DNA of 64,000 nucleotides from NCBI RefSeq assembly GCF_047675955.1, contig NC_132912.1, positions 81,492,382 to 81,556,381 of the forward strand. Reading direction: 5' to 3'. Source of the DNA: Chlorocebus sabaeus (lineage: Eukaryota; Chordata; Mammalia; Primates; Cercopithecidae). The notes under the pieces were generated by a model. That model worked only from the letters and a program-made list of their open reading frames with translations, made no database searches and was not told where the DNA came from. The position numbers and the translations under genes are program-made. Within the stretch, counting starts at the first letter, position 1; each line of letters starts with the position of its first letter. Shown in pieces: positions 23,870-36,277 of this stretch.

Positions 23870-24275
23870 GATTACATATATTATGAATTACATCAGTCTC
23901 CATTTACCCTTTGGCTTCTGGTTGGATTCAGTTCATTGAAGTCATTGGCAGTAGACTGGAGGACATGAGAAATGTGAGGCTGAGTATGTATTTCCCAGAT
24001 TCCCTCATTGCGGAGTTGCTGTGGATCTTTCTACAAAGGGCCACAGCCTTCATAAGGCTCAGGCATTCTCTTTGGCTTGTATTAACTACTTCTCTTTTCT
24101 TCATCAAGCTTAGGGTGGAAATACTTTCTGATGCTACTAGTACGAGGGTGGTACTGAACTATCTATTGTTGGTTCCCCTAAATCCCGACAATTCCTTGGT
24201 TTTATTAAACTCTCCTCAAATTGTCCATTTGGAGTATGCTGTCTGTTTCCTGCTGAGACCCTGATAGATACAAAT
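23870..24275 (+). repeat. Old LTR-like repeat, not named
   Basis: TTATTAAACTCTCCTCAAAT and GTTTCCTGCTGAGACCCTGA near 24200-24265 are a 3' end that I recognise as a common mammalian repeat but cannot name with certainty. An ATTAAA lies where a polyadenylation signal would sit. A chance open frame of 117 codons overlaps it. Confidence 0.4.
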
Positions 24276-24349
24276 GTCTTTATTAGTATAGATAGCAATG
24301 TACTATGAGAATAGAGGTTAAACAAACAAAACCATCCTGGAGGATATTG

Positions 24350-24780
24350 GGAACAGTTCTAGGGGGAGGTAGTATCTAAACGACCTTCTGACAATGAATA
24401 GGAATAAGCAATGTGAAAAAAAAAGCAGGAAGAGAACATTCTGGGCAGAAGAATACCATATGCAAAGATTCAGAGGCAAAAACAAAAAACAAAAAACAAA
24501 AACCCTACTACATTGTGGGGGAATTTCAAGCTTAGCTAGAGCATAGAATAAGAGATAAAAAGCTGACAGATGAAGCTGAAGAAGTAAATTGAACCAAGGT
24601 CACAAAAGACCATGCGTGACTTTTCCCCCCAGGTAGTGAGATATTATTAAAGGATTTTAACCTAGGTTATAACATGATGACATTGCATTTTAGAAAGTGA
24701 TACAGAGACAAGATTAGAAAGGGGAAAGACTGGAGACAGAAATATCAATAAGCAATTTTGGTGAAAAAAATAAGGTAGCC
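24350..24780 (-). repeat. L2 fragment with (AAAAAC)n patch
   Basis: GAACATTCTGGGCAGAAGAA, GCAAAGATTCAGAGGCAAAA and TTATAACATGATGACATTGC follow the antisense L2 region before its 3' end. An AAAAAC repeat at 24479-24503 interrupts it. Confidence 0.65.
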
Positions 24781-24860
24781 AAATGGGGCTTTTTCTTCCC
24801 CTTTCCCCTAAACAACTAGTTGTTAAACATTGATTAGGACCTCATTAAAACAGGAAGAGT

Positions 24861-25400
24861 CCCTTCCCTCAGCTGCTGCCAAGGTACTCAGTCCTTCTGA
24901 AAAAGCTAAGGCCACATTGGAGTGAGGCACTCCAACTGCAATGTGGTGGATGTGAGTCTTGAGCTGCCCACTACCGTGCTACTTCATCTCGCAAGTAGTA
25001 CTGTGGGCCGGCAGCTCCGGTCACACTTTCACCCAAGATTGTCTGCATTTACTGGGTCCTCATTCTGCAAGATAATGAGGTGACCATCACGGAGGATAAA
25101 TTCAATACCGTCATTAAAGTAGCTGCTGTAACTGTTGAGTCCTTTTGGCCTGGCTTCTTTGCAAAAGCCCTGGCCAGTATGGGCAGCCTCCTTTGCAATG
25201 CAGGGGCTGCTAGTTTGCTCCAGCAGCCCACACCGCACAGGAAGGAGGTCCTGCCCCTTCCACCACTGCTGCCTCGGCTGAGGAGAGGGAAGTGGAAGCA
25301 AAGAAAGAAGAATCTGAGGAGTCTGACGAGGACATGGGCTTTGGTCTTTTTGACTAAACTTGTTTTATAACATGTTCAATAAATAGCTGAACTCTTAATA
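24861..25400 (+). pseudogene. RPLP1P: RPLP1 processed pseudogene
   Basis: This is a retrocopy of the mRNA for ribosomal protein P1 of the large-subunit stalk. It starts in the 5' UTR (CCTCAGCTGCTGCCAAGGTA at 24867), lacks introns, and ends after an AATAAA at 25378-25383 with an A-rich tail to about 25430. The reading frame equivalent runs from 25020 to the TAA at 25355-25357. The start codon position reads GTC. In frame one can see TGCATTTAC, EVTITEDKFN, SFWPGFFAKALA and a 2-residue deletion after ALA. A one-base deletion near 25203-25215 then shifts the frame. The acidic tail ending ESDEDMGFGLFD is readable only in the shifted frame. It cannot make P1. No clear target-site duplication was found. 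The symbol suffix marks it as a pseudogene copy. Confidence 0.93.
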
Positions 25401-25430
25401 AACAAAAATATATAAATATATAAAAAAAGA

Positions 25431-26994
25431 ATACCTCTGATAATGATGGCAAAATTTGCAGTCCGACTTGTGTAAATGACGACACTACCACCACCATGAA
25501 GAACCTAGCCAAGAACTAACAGGCAAATTAGAACTGCAAGGCAAATTCCAGGACCTGAATGAAAGCAAGTTAGAAGGATCAGTGGGATGTCCATGAGGAG
25601 CCATGTAAAGATGGACAAGCACAATGGCACTGAGAGGAGAATCTAAAACATCTGGAGTTGCAGGCAATCTAGGTTGCAAATTGGCAAAGAAAAATTCGGA
25701 TAGTCTCTAGACCTGGAATCTGAAACCAGGAGCATCACAACAACAGAAGATGATTCAAACATTAAGATGAGGGTAGGGGATGTTGTATCAAAGCAAAGCC
25801 AGAGCCAGAAAGCTCTCAAAATGGTTGTGTGGCTTCTTGCTAGTTTTTATAAAAGAAGGCTTCTATTTCCTTGCTGGGGAATTACACTGGAATATGTTGC
25901 CACCCTCACCATCAAGGTATCTTCCAAAGAGTAAGGAAGATCAGAGTTTAGGAAAACATCCATGTGAGATGTGAGATGAAGTTGTGGCATGGGCAACTAC
26001 TGATCAGGTGTAGTCTTTGAGCTCATACTCCCATAGTTCAAAAAGTCTTGCAGCCTGTTGCCCAGGGAGTAGAAGACAAAGACAAGCCAATGGGCAACTC
26101 TTTGATTCCTTTAATTGTGGTGGGCAGGACTGGCTGCATTGTTTGTGGAGCCCAGTGCAAAATGAAGTGGTAAGAAAGTATTAAGTATTTCAAGATGGTA
26201 ACAGCAGAACCATAAACTAAGCATATGACCTGTGAAGTTGGCCCTCATGATTGGGTCACTTTGGTAATGATGAAAATTGGCTGAACATATTACCTTCTTC
26301 TCTTTGGTGTAGATCCTATCTTGTATTATTCACCACTTTGGAAGACACAGAGATATTGACTCTTTGGCTGGTGACCATAGATCTGGTAAGTGCAGACTCT
26401 CTGGAACCAGGAAAATTAAGACTGAGAGAAACATGATTTCAATGACATCTGGCTAATGCAACATCATAGCAAATGGCAAAAACTGTGAGAACATGACTCT
26501 TTCCAAGGATAACTAGTTGAATAGGCTAGATGATGTAACAAACAATGTAAAATTGTCATGAATGCAGAACATAGAAGCTTCTTTCTTGCCCACGTATAAT
26601 CCAGTGAAGGCCAGGGGGCTTTAGTTCCACATAGTCAGAGACTGAAGGCTCTATAGTCTTGTTGATGCACTTTCCTCTAAGGCCTTCGTCAACTCCATTT
26701 AGTTGGTGGATGGGGAAATAGAACAAGCATCCAGTTTAGGAGGTCTTCATGGCCCAAGACATGAAGTGGTACCTTTCAATTCTACTCACTTTTCTTTGGT
26801 TCGAACTCATTTGCGTGACCAACCACATCTACCACAAAAGACATTGGAAAGTCTGGTTTGGTGCCCACAAGAAAATTAATGCAGTTTATTGATGGCGCCA
26901 GTTACTGATGAACACCAACAGTCTCGCCTGCATAAAGGCTATTAGTGGTAGCTCAGGTCCACATGAATTCTGTTTAAGAAAATTATTTCCTTCC
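25431..26994. other. Noncoding sequence with no recognised repeat
   Basis: No gene is visible. Parts near 26500-26880 have the feel of a decayed retroviral internal region, but I cannot support that. Confidence 0.45.
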
Positions 26995-27140
26995 TTCTTT
27001 CCTATATTAAACAGATTTTTGTCATAAGCTTGCAATGTGCAGGCATGTGCTAAATGCATGGGATTATAATGATGATAATACACAGAACCTATTCTCATAG
27101 AGAACTAGTCACAAACAGAAAAATAGCAAAAAGAGGGCAA
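26995..27140 (-). repeat. L2 3' end fragment
   Basis: CAATGTGCAGGCATGTGCTA, GATGATAATACACAGAACCT and CTCATAGAGAACTAGTCACA resemble antisense L2. Confidence 0.55.
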
Positions 27141-27529
27141 TGTACCTGGTGCTTGCTTTAGATGGTGTGGCCTCTGGACTGATATGGCTCTGGCTCCTCA
27201 GATTGGAGCTCCTTAAAACAATGCTAGATTCTCAGTATCTATTTGTTGGGAGAGTTGATCCCTTCGAGCTCTGGCATTTTAAGAGTTTTATGTTCCTGAA
27301 ACTAAGAAGAGACAGGAAACCAGGTAAGAAGGCTAGGCAGGCATCAGGAATAATGTGAATGAGAGTTAGCAACTGGAATTTGGGGTAAAATGTGGTACAA
27401 TAGAGAGTCCACTGGGATAGTAACTTGGGGGGTATTTTATGACTTAAATAAACATGACTTTATTATGGTTAAGCAGTTAAGTGAATCTTCACGGTGGCTG
27501 GAGCACAGTGCCTATACTCTCAAATATGC
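27141..27529. other. Noncoding sequence with no recognised repeat
   Basis: No gene or named repeat is seen. Confidence 0.5.
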
Positions 27530-27695
27530 AGAAGTCCTCAAACTTTGGAGTACTTAAGAATCATATCAAGAACTTTTAAAAAATTCATATTTCCTGGCCC
27601 CAAATTCCATATACGAAGGGCAGGAATCTAGAATATGTTTTTTTTAGCAAGCACTTCTAGATGATTCTGTTTCAGAAACCTTGAGATTGAGATTA
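27530..27695 (+). repeat. MER5A-like fragment
   Basis: CCTCAAACTTTGGAGTACTT, TTTCCTGGCCCC and AGCACTTCTAGATGATTCTG follow MER5A in sense orientation. Confidence 0.75.
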
Positions 27696-29345
27696 CATGT
27701 CCCAAACAGCTGCTGACTGTGGTAAAGCTCAGTGGAGTCAGACTTCCCTGTTTTTTTTTCACTCCTGTAAGGTGTCATGTGGTAGATCAGGGGTGATCAG
27801 CATCCTTCTGTCTCAGTTTTTAAGTGTCTTAGTGCTGTGACTTGCCACTCCTACTCCCATTCCTGTCACCTTTTTAGTGCTGCCAGCATTTGCAGAGAAG
27901 TTATGAGAAGAAGGGAGATTGCAATAAAACTTTCTGCTGGATCCTGGTGTTGGCACACATTTGGACAAAAATTAAAGGAGACAAATGAGTCTATGAGACA
28001 GCTGGTTCTCAACATCTGGCTAACACTGTGGGCAACACATCTGGATTCAAGGCTCCTCATTCCCCTGTCTGAGTTGGAAAGTTTAGGGTCGGAGAAGCTG
28101 TGTTTTTCTCCCTTTAGATGGATTACCTAAGTATTCTCCTGATTGGGTTGAGTCAGAGCCACCCCAGGGGATGGAAAATTAGGTCCATACACACAGACAC
28201 ACAGACCATAGACTCAGGCCACCCAGAACTTCAGAAGCTGCAGAGAAGACCCTGCCTACCACCACCAAAACATATGGTATGGGACTGTCCTTCTTCCTTC
28301 TACACTTCTCAAACTATATTTAAAAATTTTAAAAAAATATTTTGCCTTACAGGGACTGCCCTAGACACTTACTCTAACCCAATTTAATCTGGAAACAGAT
28401 GCTAAACGTGGGAGCCAGGATGTTCCTATAAAATCATGAGATCCACAATATAGTCAAGAACAACATTTAGGACCTCAGACCCCACCCGGTAGTCCTATCA
28501 CACCACATCTGCTTGTTTTAGAAATTCCTTTTGCTTCCATTTCAAAATGTGAAGCAGCTGCTATGGTAGAACCCTAAGTGAATGAGTCTCTATACACGAG
28601 GAAATGATACTTTATAAGCAGTGGATTCTGAAACTATAACTGGAATACCCTTTCTTGTTACACCTGTATCTCTGCAAGAGAAAATGTTTAAGTGAAGTTT
28701 TGGCTTTAATTAAAGACTGCCAACTTTCCTTTTGACTGTGGCAGAATCTATAGTTAATTGAGGCCTCTGATGACTAACAAGGAAGACCATCCTGTCAAGT
28801 CGTGATGTCTCTGGGTTTTGAAAAAGAAAAGTGGATCTGGCTGTAATCCAGTTGCAAGAAAGAGAAAATTAGCCAGAAAGAGTATCTCAAATGAGGGACA
28901 AACCCTGGCATGTTATTTTATTCCTTTACTGAGAAATTCATTGTACCCCACTCACAACTCACATTAATCCATATGGAATTTCTGCCAAGTAGGATGGGTG
29001 CTCAACTACCTAAGGACCACTCCAGAGGCAAGGCAAGTTGAATCTTCAAGTTCTCATATTGTCCTGTTTACAGGGCACATGGAGAGAGACAGTCTGGACT
29101 TTGTGGGAGGCTCCTATTTGTTAGCCTTTTCTGACTTCTACACACAGCTCAGGAAATAATACTATGTAGATTCTAGTAATTCACAAAGCAGCAGAGCCAG
29201 GAGCAGCTCCATGTGTTGTATCTACAATAGTATTCAGAGAACAGTCCTGGTTGAAGGAATATCCTTGCAAGTCCTTTGGCTTTCTTAATGAGAGATAGGG
29301 TCCTACCTGCTACTGAAGCTTGACAAGGGTTCAGATACTAAGCAT
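27696..29345. other. Noncoding sequence with no recognised repeat
   Basis: A short stretch at 28004-28060 (CTGGTTCTCAACATCTGGCT) could be a hAT end, but the match is weak. I see no gene. Confidence 0.45.
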
Positions 29346-29437
29346 CTAGTTACTGAGTGCATACTCAGTACATATATAATTATATATATATAGTTATAGA
29401 TATAATAACTGAGTATGACTATGCTTTCAGTAACTAG
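29346..29437. repeat. Inverted repeat with AT-rich centre
   Basis: CTAGTTACTGA at 29346-29356 pairs with TCAGTAACTAG at 29427-29437. Inside these, CATACTCAGT at 29360-29369 pairs with ACTGAGTATG at 29408-29417. The centre is an AT run of about 38 nt. Both pairings are perfect. Confidence 0.9.
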
Positions 29438-29539
29438 AAATTATAAAGCAAAGGGAGGATGGACAAAATTGAGGAATGGGATACACTGATGTTTAGTAGA
29501 CTAAATCACAATCTTGTGAAAGGAGAGTTCTGAGTCTAT

Positions 29540-29765
29540 TAGTTCATTCATTCAATCATTGTTTATTTAGTGTGTACTATGTACTAAATACTGTGCCAGT
29601 AATTAAGAATATAAGAGTAAGCAAGACTTCCTTGTGGAGCATCATGGATATCATAATGTAGTGTTAATTGCAATTATTGGTGCCATAGGAGCCCATAGCA
29701 TGGGAAGCTACTGGAGATTTCAGAGATCAGGAAGGTCTTTCAGGAGGAAATGACTTTGAGCAGGC
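29540..29765 (-). repeat. L2 3' end
   Basis: TTCATTCATTCAATCATTGT, TTAGTGTGTACTATGTACTA, AAGAGTAAGCAAGACTTCCT and AAGGTCTTTCAGGAGGAAAT give antisense L2. Confidence 0.75.
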
Positions 29766-29769
29766 ACTT

Positions 29770-29930
29770 TTGCAGGCCTCTGTTCCTTAATGTTTAAAAT
29801 GAAAACAATAAAACAACCTCATAAGTCTGGGATAAAAATTAAATGAGATGATGTTTGAAAAGTTATTACCCTAGCTGCTGGACACAGTAAGCTCTGCAAA
29901 GATATAGTCAATACTATTATTTTTGTCTTA
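29770..29930 (+). repeat. MIR SINE fragment
   Basis: CTCTGTTCCTTAATGTTTAA, AAAATTAAATGAGATGATGT and CTGGACACAGTAAGCTCTGC give the sense MIR 3' half. Confidence 0.7.
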
Positions 29931-29989
29931 ATATTACTCAAACTATCATTACTAGTATACTATAACTAGTATTATTATTGCTTTTATAA

Positions 29990-30245
29990 TTATTTGGGAC
30001 TTGAAGGGCTGGTAGATAAAAGCCAGGGGAAGGATAGAGACCCTGACAGAGTAACAACATGTTTGAGGGGCTACAGGCAAGAGACATAATCGCCTGGGGT
30101 GACGGGACATTTAGTATGTGTAGAATATAAAACAAGAGACCGGTTGGAGACATAGACCAGATTGTAATCATGAAGAATTTTATAAGGCAAGTCTAAAGAG
30201 TTGAGATTCTACCCCAAAAGCCACAAAAGGATATTACATGCAGTA
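29990..30245 (-). repeat. L2 fragment
   Basis: GACCAGATTGTAATCATGAA, TTTTATAAGGCAAGTCTAAA and CATGCAGTAACATGATTACA follow antisense L2 and probably continue the copy at 29540 after the MIR insertion. Confidence 0.6.
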
Positions 30246-30384
30246 ACATGATTACACACAAACATATCCCACACACAGACTTACACACTCACACCACACT
30301 TATATCCATAATTTTCAAATGATCATGTCATAATACAGCTAGGTTTTGTAGAAGAGATAATTCATGCTTTTTAATTTTAATATT

Positions 30385-30505
30385 GAGAGAACTGAGTCTA
30401 AAGGGAGTAACAGGACATAAACAGGATAGCAGAAGTAATTACTTCATATCTTTTGAATGCAAATACCTTGCTTTTTCCCACCACACCACACTGCTCTCCT
30501 TATCA
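30385..30505 (-). repeat. MIR fragment, weak
   Basis: GAGAGAACTGAGTCTAAAGG and CCCACCACACCACACTGCTC match the antisense MIR layout loosely. Confidence 0.45.
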
Positions 30506-31714
30506 CCCTTTCCATTATTAATACCCTGCTGTTGGCCAAACTGGAAAACTTAGTTTCCCAACTAAACTCTTTACCCTTGAAAGTATGTGGGAATCTGTAG
30601 AAAATTCTGACACTGTTGAATTGTCTCTAAAAACCAGACTCAAACTTCACACACTATATTACAGTGGGTTCTTGGGAATCCAGTGGTTTTAGCTTTTAAG
30701 CACTGTAGAATTCTCCACAAGTAGATTTTACTGCAAACTGCCCTCCAACCTCCACCATGATTCTTCTATAGATAAAATTCAGTACCAAATTAACACAAAG
30801 ATGACAGAGAAAATGGCCCCAGAGGAGCACCCTACAGATTTCAGGAGAAAAATCATGTTGGAGAATGGATTTGTCTTGATGTTGATTCTAGGTGGTTTTG
30901 GGGTTTGAATGTTTATAATTTTTGCTAGGCCACAGAGACAAATTCCTTGCAGCTCTCGATGCCTTCCTCAGTCACTGACTGTAAATTTGATGTAAATCAC
31001 CAGACTGTAAATTTGATGCATTCTGCACCCAACAACCTACTGTTCCCTCACAAACTGTTTCAAGGGTTACAATCCTGATTTTCCATATGTTAACAACTTT
31101 GAACATACCACCAAAATGCATCTGTGTTAGATATCTCTCTGTAGAAATGCCTCTATTGAACTACCATTTAATATTATATATTTTTAAATTGTGTGTTCAT
31201 AGAATGTCTAACCTGGAATTCCCCAAAAAGCCGGACACATGGACTTGCCTGCCCATTAATAGTTTATTTTGGGAGGTGGCCCTAATGACTAGTAATGGGG
31301 GACTGAGAAGAGTGAAAGAGGGAAGCAGGGAAAGCCAGTCCAATGTGTGTAACTGACATGGTCACTGAGTGGGCAAAGAACCTCAAAACTCCTGAGACGT
31401 TCTGAGGAGCTGAGGAGAACAAGCCACAAAATTGTCCTCAAGAAACAGAAGAGACTAATTAATAACTGACTCCCATCTCCATTGGTTAAAGGTTTGTCCC
31501 ACAAGTAGTTAATTTCCCTGCATTTTCAGGCTTGTGCATGAATCAGAGTGTTGAACAGGTTTCTACAGGTGTACCATGTGGTGATGACAAAGCACAAAGC
31601 AAGAGACAACAGTGCAGCTGAGGCAAAGTATGATTGGGATAGGTATCCCAGCTATGGCAGGAGAAAAATGCAGACCAAGAGGATGTGAGATGGAGCACCA
31701 GAGGTGTCAGGAAA
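30506..31714. other. Noncoding sequence with no named repeat
   Basis: No gene. The stretch 31240-31500 reads like an old interspersed repeat, but I cannot place it. Confidence 0.4.
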
Positions 31715-31785
31715 CACACAAGGTGCAGAGGAAGAACTAGGATTTCAATCCAAGTAGTCTGTTTTAGAAGCCCAAGCTCTTACGG
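31715..31785 (-). repeat. MIR 5' end fragment
   Basis: AGAACTAGGATTTCAATCCA and AGAAGCCCAAGCTCTTACGG give the antisense MIR head, cut off by the adjoining MER5A. Confidence 0.6.
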
Positions 31786-31974
31786 CAGTGGTTCTCAAAC
31801 TTCAGTGTGCTTCACGCTCAGCTGGAGGGCTTGTGGAAACACAGCTTATGGAACTCCACTTCTAGAGTTTCTGATTCTGTGTGCCAGAGGTAGGGGGCAG
31901 ATATTTTGTGCTTTTCTCATTTCCAAAGTGGTGCTGCTGATGCTGGTCCAGGAACCACATTTTGAGAACTGCTG
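31786..31974 (+). mobile_element. MER5A (hAT-Charlie), full length
   Basis: It begins CAGTGGTTCTCAAACTTCAG and ends CACATTTTGAGAACTGCTG, so both terminal inverted repeats are present. The body has GAGTTTCTGATTCTGTGTGC and GGTGCTGCTGATGCTGGTCC in the expected order. Confidence 0.92.
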
Positions 31975-32419
31975 CATCACACATGAACACTGCTATCTTG
32001 CTAAGGGTCGCTAAGAACAGCAAAGGAAACATTCAGCGCTATGGGGGACAGTTGTGCCCAATTTACTAACTTTTAAGTTTTTAAGAAACTGCTTAGATGC
32101 CTCTCAAAAGGAAAATCTTCTCCTCCACAGCCAGTGCATGAGTGCGTGGTCTAGATCATAAATATTTGTGTCAGAAATGATACGCTTGGTTCATGAGGCA
32201 TTAGATAATCAAAGAAATGGTATTGTGGTCAACTGCCACACTTCAGGCAGGAATCCTAAAGAAGTCACTGTGAAACTTAGAAAGTCATAAAAATCCAAGA
32301 GGCTTGGAGTATGATGAAGCTGAACTTCAAAATGAGAGTGTGAAAGTGAAAATGGAGCAGCTGTCTTAACTGAATATTTATATCTGGGGTGCTCTGTAAT
32401 GAGCTTTCAATTTTTGCTA
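31975..32419. other. Noncoding sequence with no recognised repeat
   Basis: No gene or named repeat is seen. Confidence 0.5.
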
Positions 32420-33150
32420 CATTTAATGAATAGCGATTACGTACAAAACTGAAAAAATACATAAGACATAGTTTCTATTTTTAAACGTTTACAGTTGAGT
32501 AAAGATGAAAAACAAGAAAGCAATTAAAATAAAAAGATATTGGGTAAACTTTTGGAGAAAGAAACAGAACTCTGTGAGAACATAAGAAAGTCGCAAAATT
32601 TTGTCTCACAAAACGTAAAAACATTTTAATAAGGAGGTGATAATTAACTGGGTGTGAAGGAGGAAAAGGGCTTGCCATGCAAAGAAGGAAGGAAAGATCA
32701 TTCTGGGCAGAGGGAACACCACACAAGGAATCATGAAAGGCCCAGAATGTGATGAAAACGATGTTGTGATCAGCTTGATTAAAGAGTATCAAGGTATATA
32801 CTGGAACCAGACTGTGAAGTTTTCATGCGCCAGCTAAAAGGCTTGAACTTCTTCTAATAAGCAGCAGAGAGATAGCAGAGGTGTTAAAACAAAATTTGGC
32901 ACAAGCAGATGTATTTTTTAACATTCAATTTTTTAGAAAGATTTCTCGATGAAGTGTGGAAGATGAAATTGATTGGAGAAATGAGGTGTGGAAGATTAAA
33001 TGTGGAAAGGAAGATTCTGAAAACAGGCACTGGCAGCAGGGATATTCTATCTGTGCTGAAGAGGGCAGGTTTGAAAGATAAAGAAAGATCAAAATGAAGA
33101 ATCTAAATGGATGCAGGATATGGGAGAGAGGGAGGCAGAAGGAATTTTAG
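32420..33150 (-). repeat. L2, diverged
   Basis: ACATAAGACATAGTTTCTAT, GATCATTCTGGGCAGAGGGA, GAATCATGAAAGGCCCAGAA and TTTTCATGCGCCAGCTAAAA follow antisense L2 going from its 3' end inward. Confidence 0.7.
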
Positions 33151-33589
33151 GAGTTAGTTATCAGTTTGGAGTTAGTTCTTCACAAATACGTGAGCTCTTT
33201 ATCTGGCTCTGTGGGTTTTCCCATAATGCTTAAGGGTTTTTGTTTGGTTTGTCTTGCTTTTAAATACCTAGGCATAGGTATCAAAAAGAGACTAAAGCTT
33301 CCCATGTTGTTTTCAAAAATACTAAATATAGGCAAAACAAATGTGTCAAGGTCAAGTAAATTCTCAAGGCTGTCCTAAATGTGCGTTGAGATCCTCTGAG
33401 TATTCTCTATTCCCTAATTTACCCAGTTCTTAAAATTCTTTTTATTACAGAAGATCTCTTAGGACCTGTGTTCCATTGAGCACATTCTGGAAAATGCTAT
33501 CTTAGGAGGCCCAGGAGCTCATCTCTTTGACAGTGGGGTAACTCCTAACAAACAGAAAAATGGAAGAAGATCCCTCCAAGGAGGACTTG

Positions 33590-33825
33590 TGGTGGAGTGG
33601 ACAGGTACTGACTTCAGAGGCAGTCAAACCTGGGACAATATCCAGATTCTATCCTTAATATGTCTGTGATTTGGGGCAAGTTAGGTAAACTCTGGATCTC
33701 AGTGTACTTGCCTGCAAAGAGCAAATAAGGATACCTACCTTGCAGAGTTATTGGGGAATTAGGAAATATATATATAAAGTGTCTGGTACGTAAGCAACAA
33801 ATTATAGTTGCTAATTTTACATTGG
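33590..33825 (+). repeat. MIR SINE
   Basis: CTTCAGAGGCAGTCAAACCT, TGGGGCAAGTTAGGTAAACT and ATACCTACCTTGCAGAGTTA give near full-length sense MIR. Confidence 0.88.
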
Positions 33826-34724
33826 ATAGGCTTAGAATTTTAGCTCTGCTAAAATTATTTTATTATGACTTCTCCTGTTCTAGCTTTTGACTGCATTCTG
33901 AATGTCCTTATCCTTCTGTGTCTCCCGGTGCTTTAAATCTTCACCTTTTGTTTTATATTGTTCACCAGTGCTATTGGTGCCTGTAACCTTCTATTGGTGT
34001 GTGTTCTTGCGTGATTTGGCTTTTGTTTTCTGAACCGGGTGATCAGTTCATTGGAAGAACGTCAACGTATCTGTGGTGTGGAACTACACTTGATGATTTC
34101 TAGGGTCAGAAATCACACAGTTAGGAGAGTGCTTTTCAAAAAGAAAAAAAAAATGGCAAAAGCAGAGTGAGAAATCTGGGAAGCTGAAACATAAGCTATT
34201 TCTGTACAATTCCATGGCTCCAGATCCAATTTCTGTTTTGCTAAGAAGGATGACTCATAAGGCTAAATCACAAGCATATCAGAAAAAATAACTATTATGA
34301 CCTCTTCAGGTTGTGGTTGAAAATGATTAAATGCTATCGCAAGGATACTTCCTCTGGCTGGAGGGTAAATGTTGGCTTAACTGGAACACAAAACTTGACG
34401 TATTCTGTTCTTAATTATAAGATTCTAAGCCAGTGAATTTTTTTTTAAATAGTGCATCACATTTGCTCTAATATCAATATCTAATATCAGCTTCTACTCA
34501 ACCTCTCTCACAAGCCAAAGTAATTTAGAAACCTTACTGAAATAAGGTTATCATTGGTCATCAAGATTAACAAATTTTAGGCATGTGTTTTTTCATTTTT
34601 CTGCTCAAAATTTTCCTTGGCTCCCCATTGTTTACTGAATTAACCACAAACTGCTTCAGGTGCAATTTAAGGTTCTCCACAGAAATCATGAAGCAAAAGG
34701 GAAACTAAATTATACATCTTAGGC
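33826..34724. other. AT-rich noncoding sequence
   Basis: No gene or named repeat is seen. Confidence 0.5.
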
Positions 34725-34810
34725 CATGCTTCTCTAACTTCATTATACACACAGATGACTTGGAAATCTTGATAAAATGTGCTTCTGATTCAGTAGGCCT
34801 GGTGTGGTGT
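34725..34810 (+). repeat. MER5-like fragment
   Basis: CATGCTTCTCTAACTTCATT, CACAGATGACTTGGAAATCT and GCTTCTGATTCAGTAGGCCT follow MER5A. The right part is missing. Confidence 0.65.
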
Positions 34811-36155
34811 AGCTCAGAGGAAGACTATGGCAAGATCTTAGCTGATGAGGGATTAAGGAAGCAAGAAAGGACCTTAAGCACTAAATCACATGCATGGCAG
34901 GAAACAAGACAGTGAAGGGCTTCAATGGAAAACAGGAGTAAGAGATGAAGAATCCTGGAAAAACTCCCAAGAGGATTTTCCTCCAAATGCTACACTCTTT
35001 GAGACAAATGCAGGGTATTCAGGCATTTGCCTTTCTTTCTAAGGTTTATATTTTTCTCTATCCAGGTACTTCATACCAAGTTTCCAAGAGGCTTGGAAGT
35101 AATAATGTAAAACCACTTGAATTTTTTTAAATCTATACTATACTAGAGCTGTGTTCTAAGTTGGAGAATATGTTCCTTGACTCTTCCATGCTTTAGAAAA
35201 TATATCCATTTTTTTAGGGTAGATTAGGGCAGCCTTCACTTCTCTTTGATTCGATAACTTTAATCATGATATGTAGGGGCCAGACCATCAGTCACAAAGT
35301 CCATTCCAAAATCACATGGATGGTTTCATGCACATCAGACTTGCCAGAAAATTCCAGATTTTTAAGGTGTTAGGATGTCAACTTACTAAACACTTACTAT
35401 ATAATGGGTACCATTATAAAGACTCTATATACATTATTTCACTTGAATCATAATACATCAGCTCTGAATGACTGTCATTTCAATGGAATTGAATGTCTCA
35501 TAAAATATTCTAAAACCTTTTTTGCGGTTTGGTTTAAGCTGGTCCCTTGTATGATTGGTACATAGTGGTTTGTGTTTTTGTTATTCGATACTGAGTATTT
35601 AGCTTCTCTTCATAATTTTGAGGTTATTAGACTCAAAGGTAATTACTGAAAATTCATTATCTATTACTGGAGGTGATTTTGAGCATTAATAATGCATTTG
35701 AAGTGTTCTTATTTGGTGTTTGAAAAACATACTGCTCTAAAAATTTCGAGTTCTTGGCACCATTGTTCCTTCTGGGATTTTGCTCAGCTCCTTAACTGAG
35801 TCATTTTCATTAATCAAACTGTTGCTTGGAGTTATGATAATACCATAGGAAGTTCTTGTATGAATCTCACTTTGGCCTTTACTTGGTTAATATTCCATTT
35901 TGAAATTCAGTTCATGGGTTATGTCTCCCTTCACTGACTTCTGTGAAAGTAAAACATTAATGTGTTAAATTGTTACCTGCTTACTTGCTTTTTAAAGAGA
36001 AGTCCAAAGGTTAACAAAATAGAAATATTTTTTCAGCAAAGCTTGGTTGTAATATTAAACTTCTAGTTTGTTTCTGGAACCAGATCCACAGGAAAGCTTT
36101 CTCTACTACGTGGAATTGTTTAAAGCAGATGCTTTTGGCCTTGGTCTCCACTGTA
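34811..36155. other. Noncoding sequence, repeat-poor
   Basis: A short antisense MIR-like stretch is possible at 35370-35460 (CTAAACACTTACTATATAAT). Otherwise I recognise nothing. Confidence 0.45.
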
Positions 36156-36266
36156 GTGGTTCTGATCATGGCTATGTCTAGAATAACCTTGGGAGACGTT
36201 TGAAAGTATAGATCTTTAGATCCCTATCACAGCTCTAGTGAATTAGAGTCTCTCAGGTATGGCCTG
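36156..36266 (+). repeat. MER5-like element, left part, split by Alu
   Basis: GTAGTGGTTCTGATCATGGC and GAATTAGAGTCTCTCAGGTA belong to a MER5-type element that continues at 36609-36650 after the inserted Alu. Confidence 0.6.
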
Positions 36267-36277
36267 GAACATCTGTG

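Noticed and set aside
23911..24264. 117-codon open frame
   Set aside because: It overlaps an old LTR-like repeat and has no motif.
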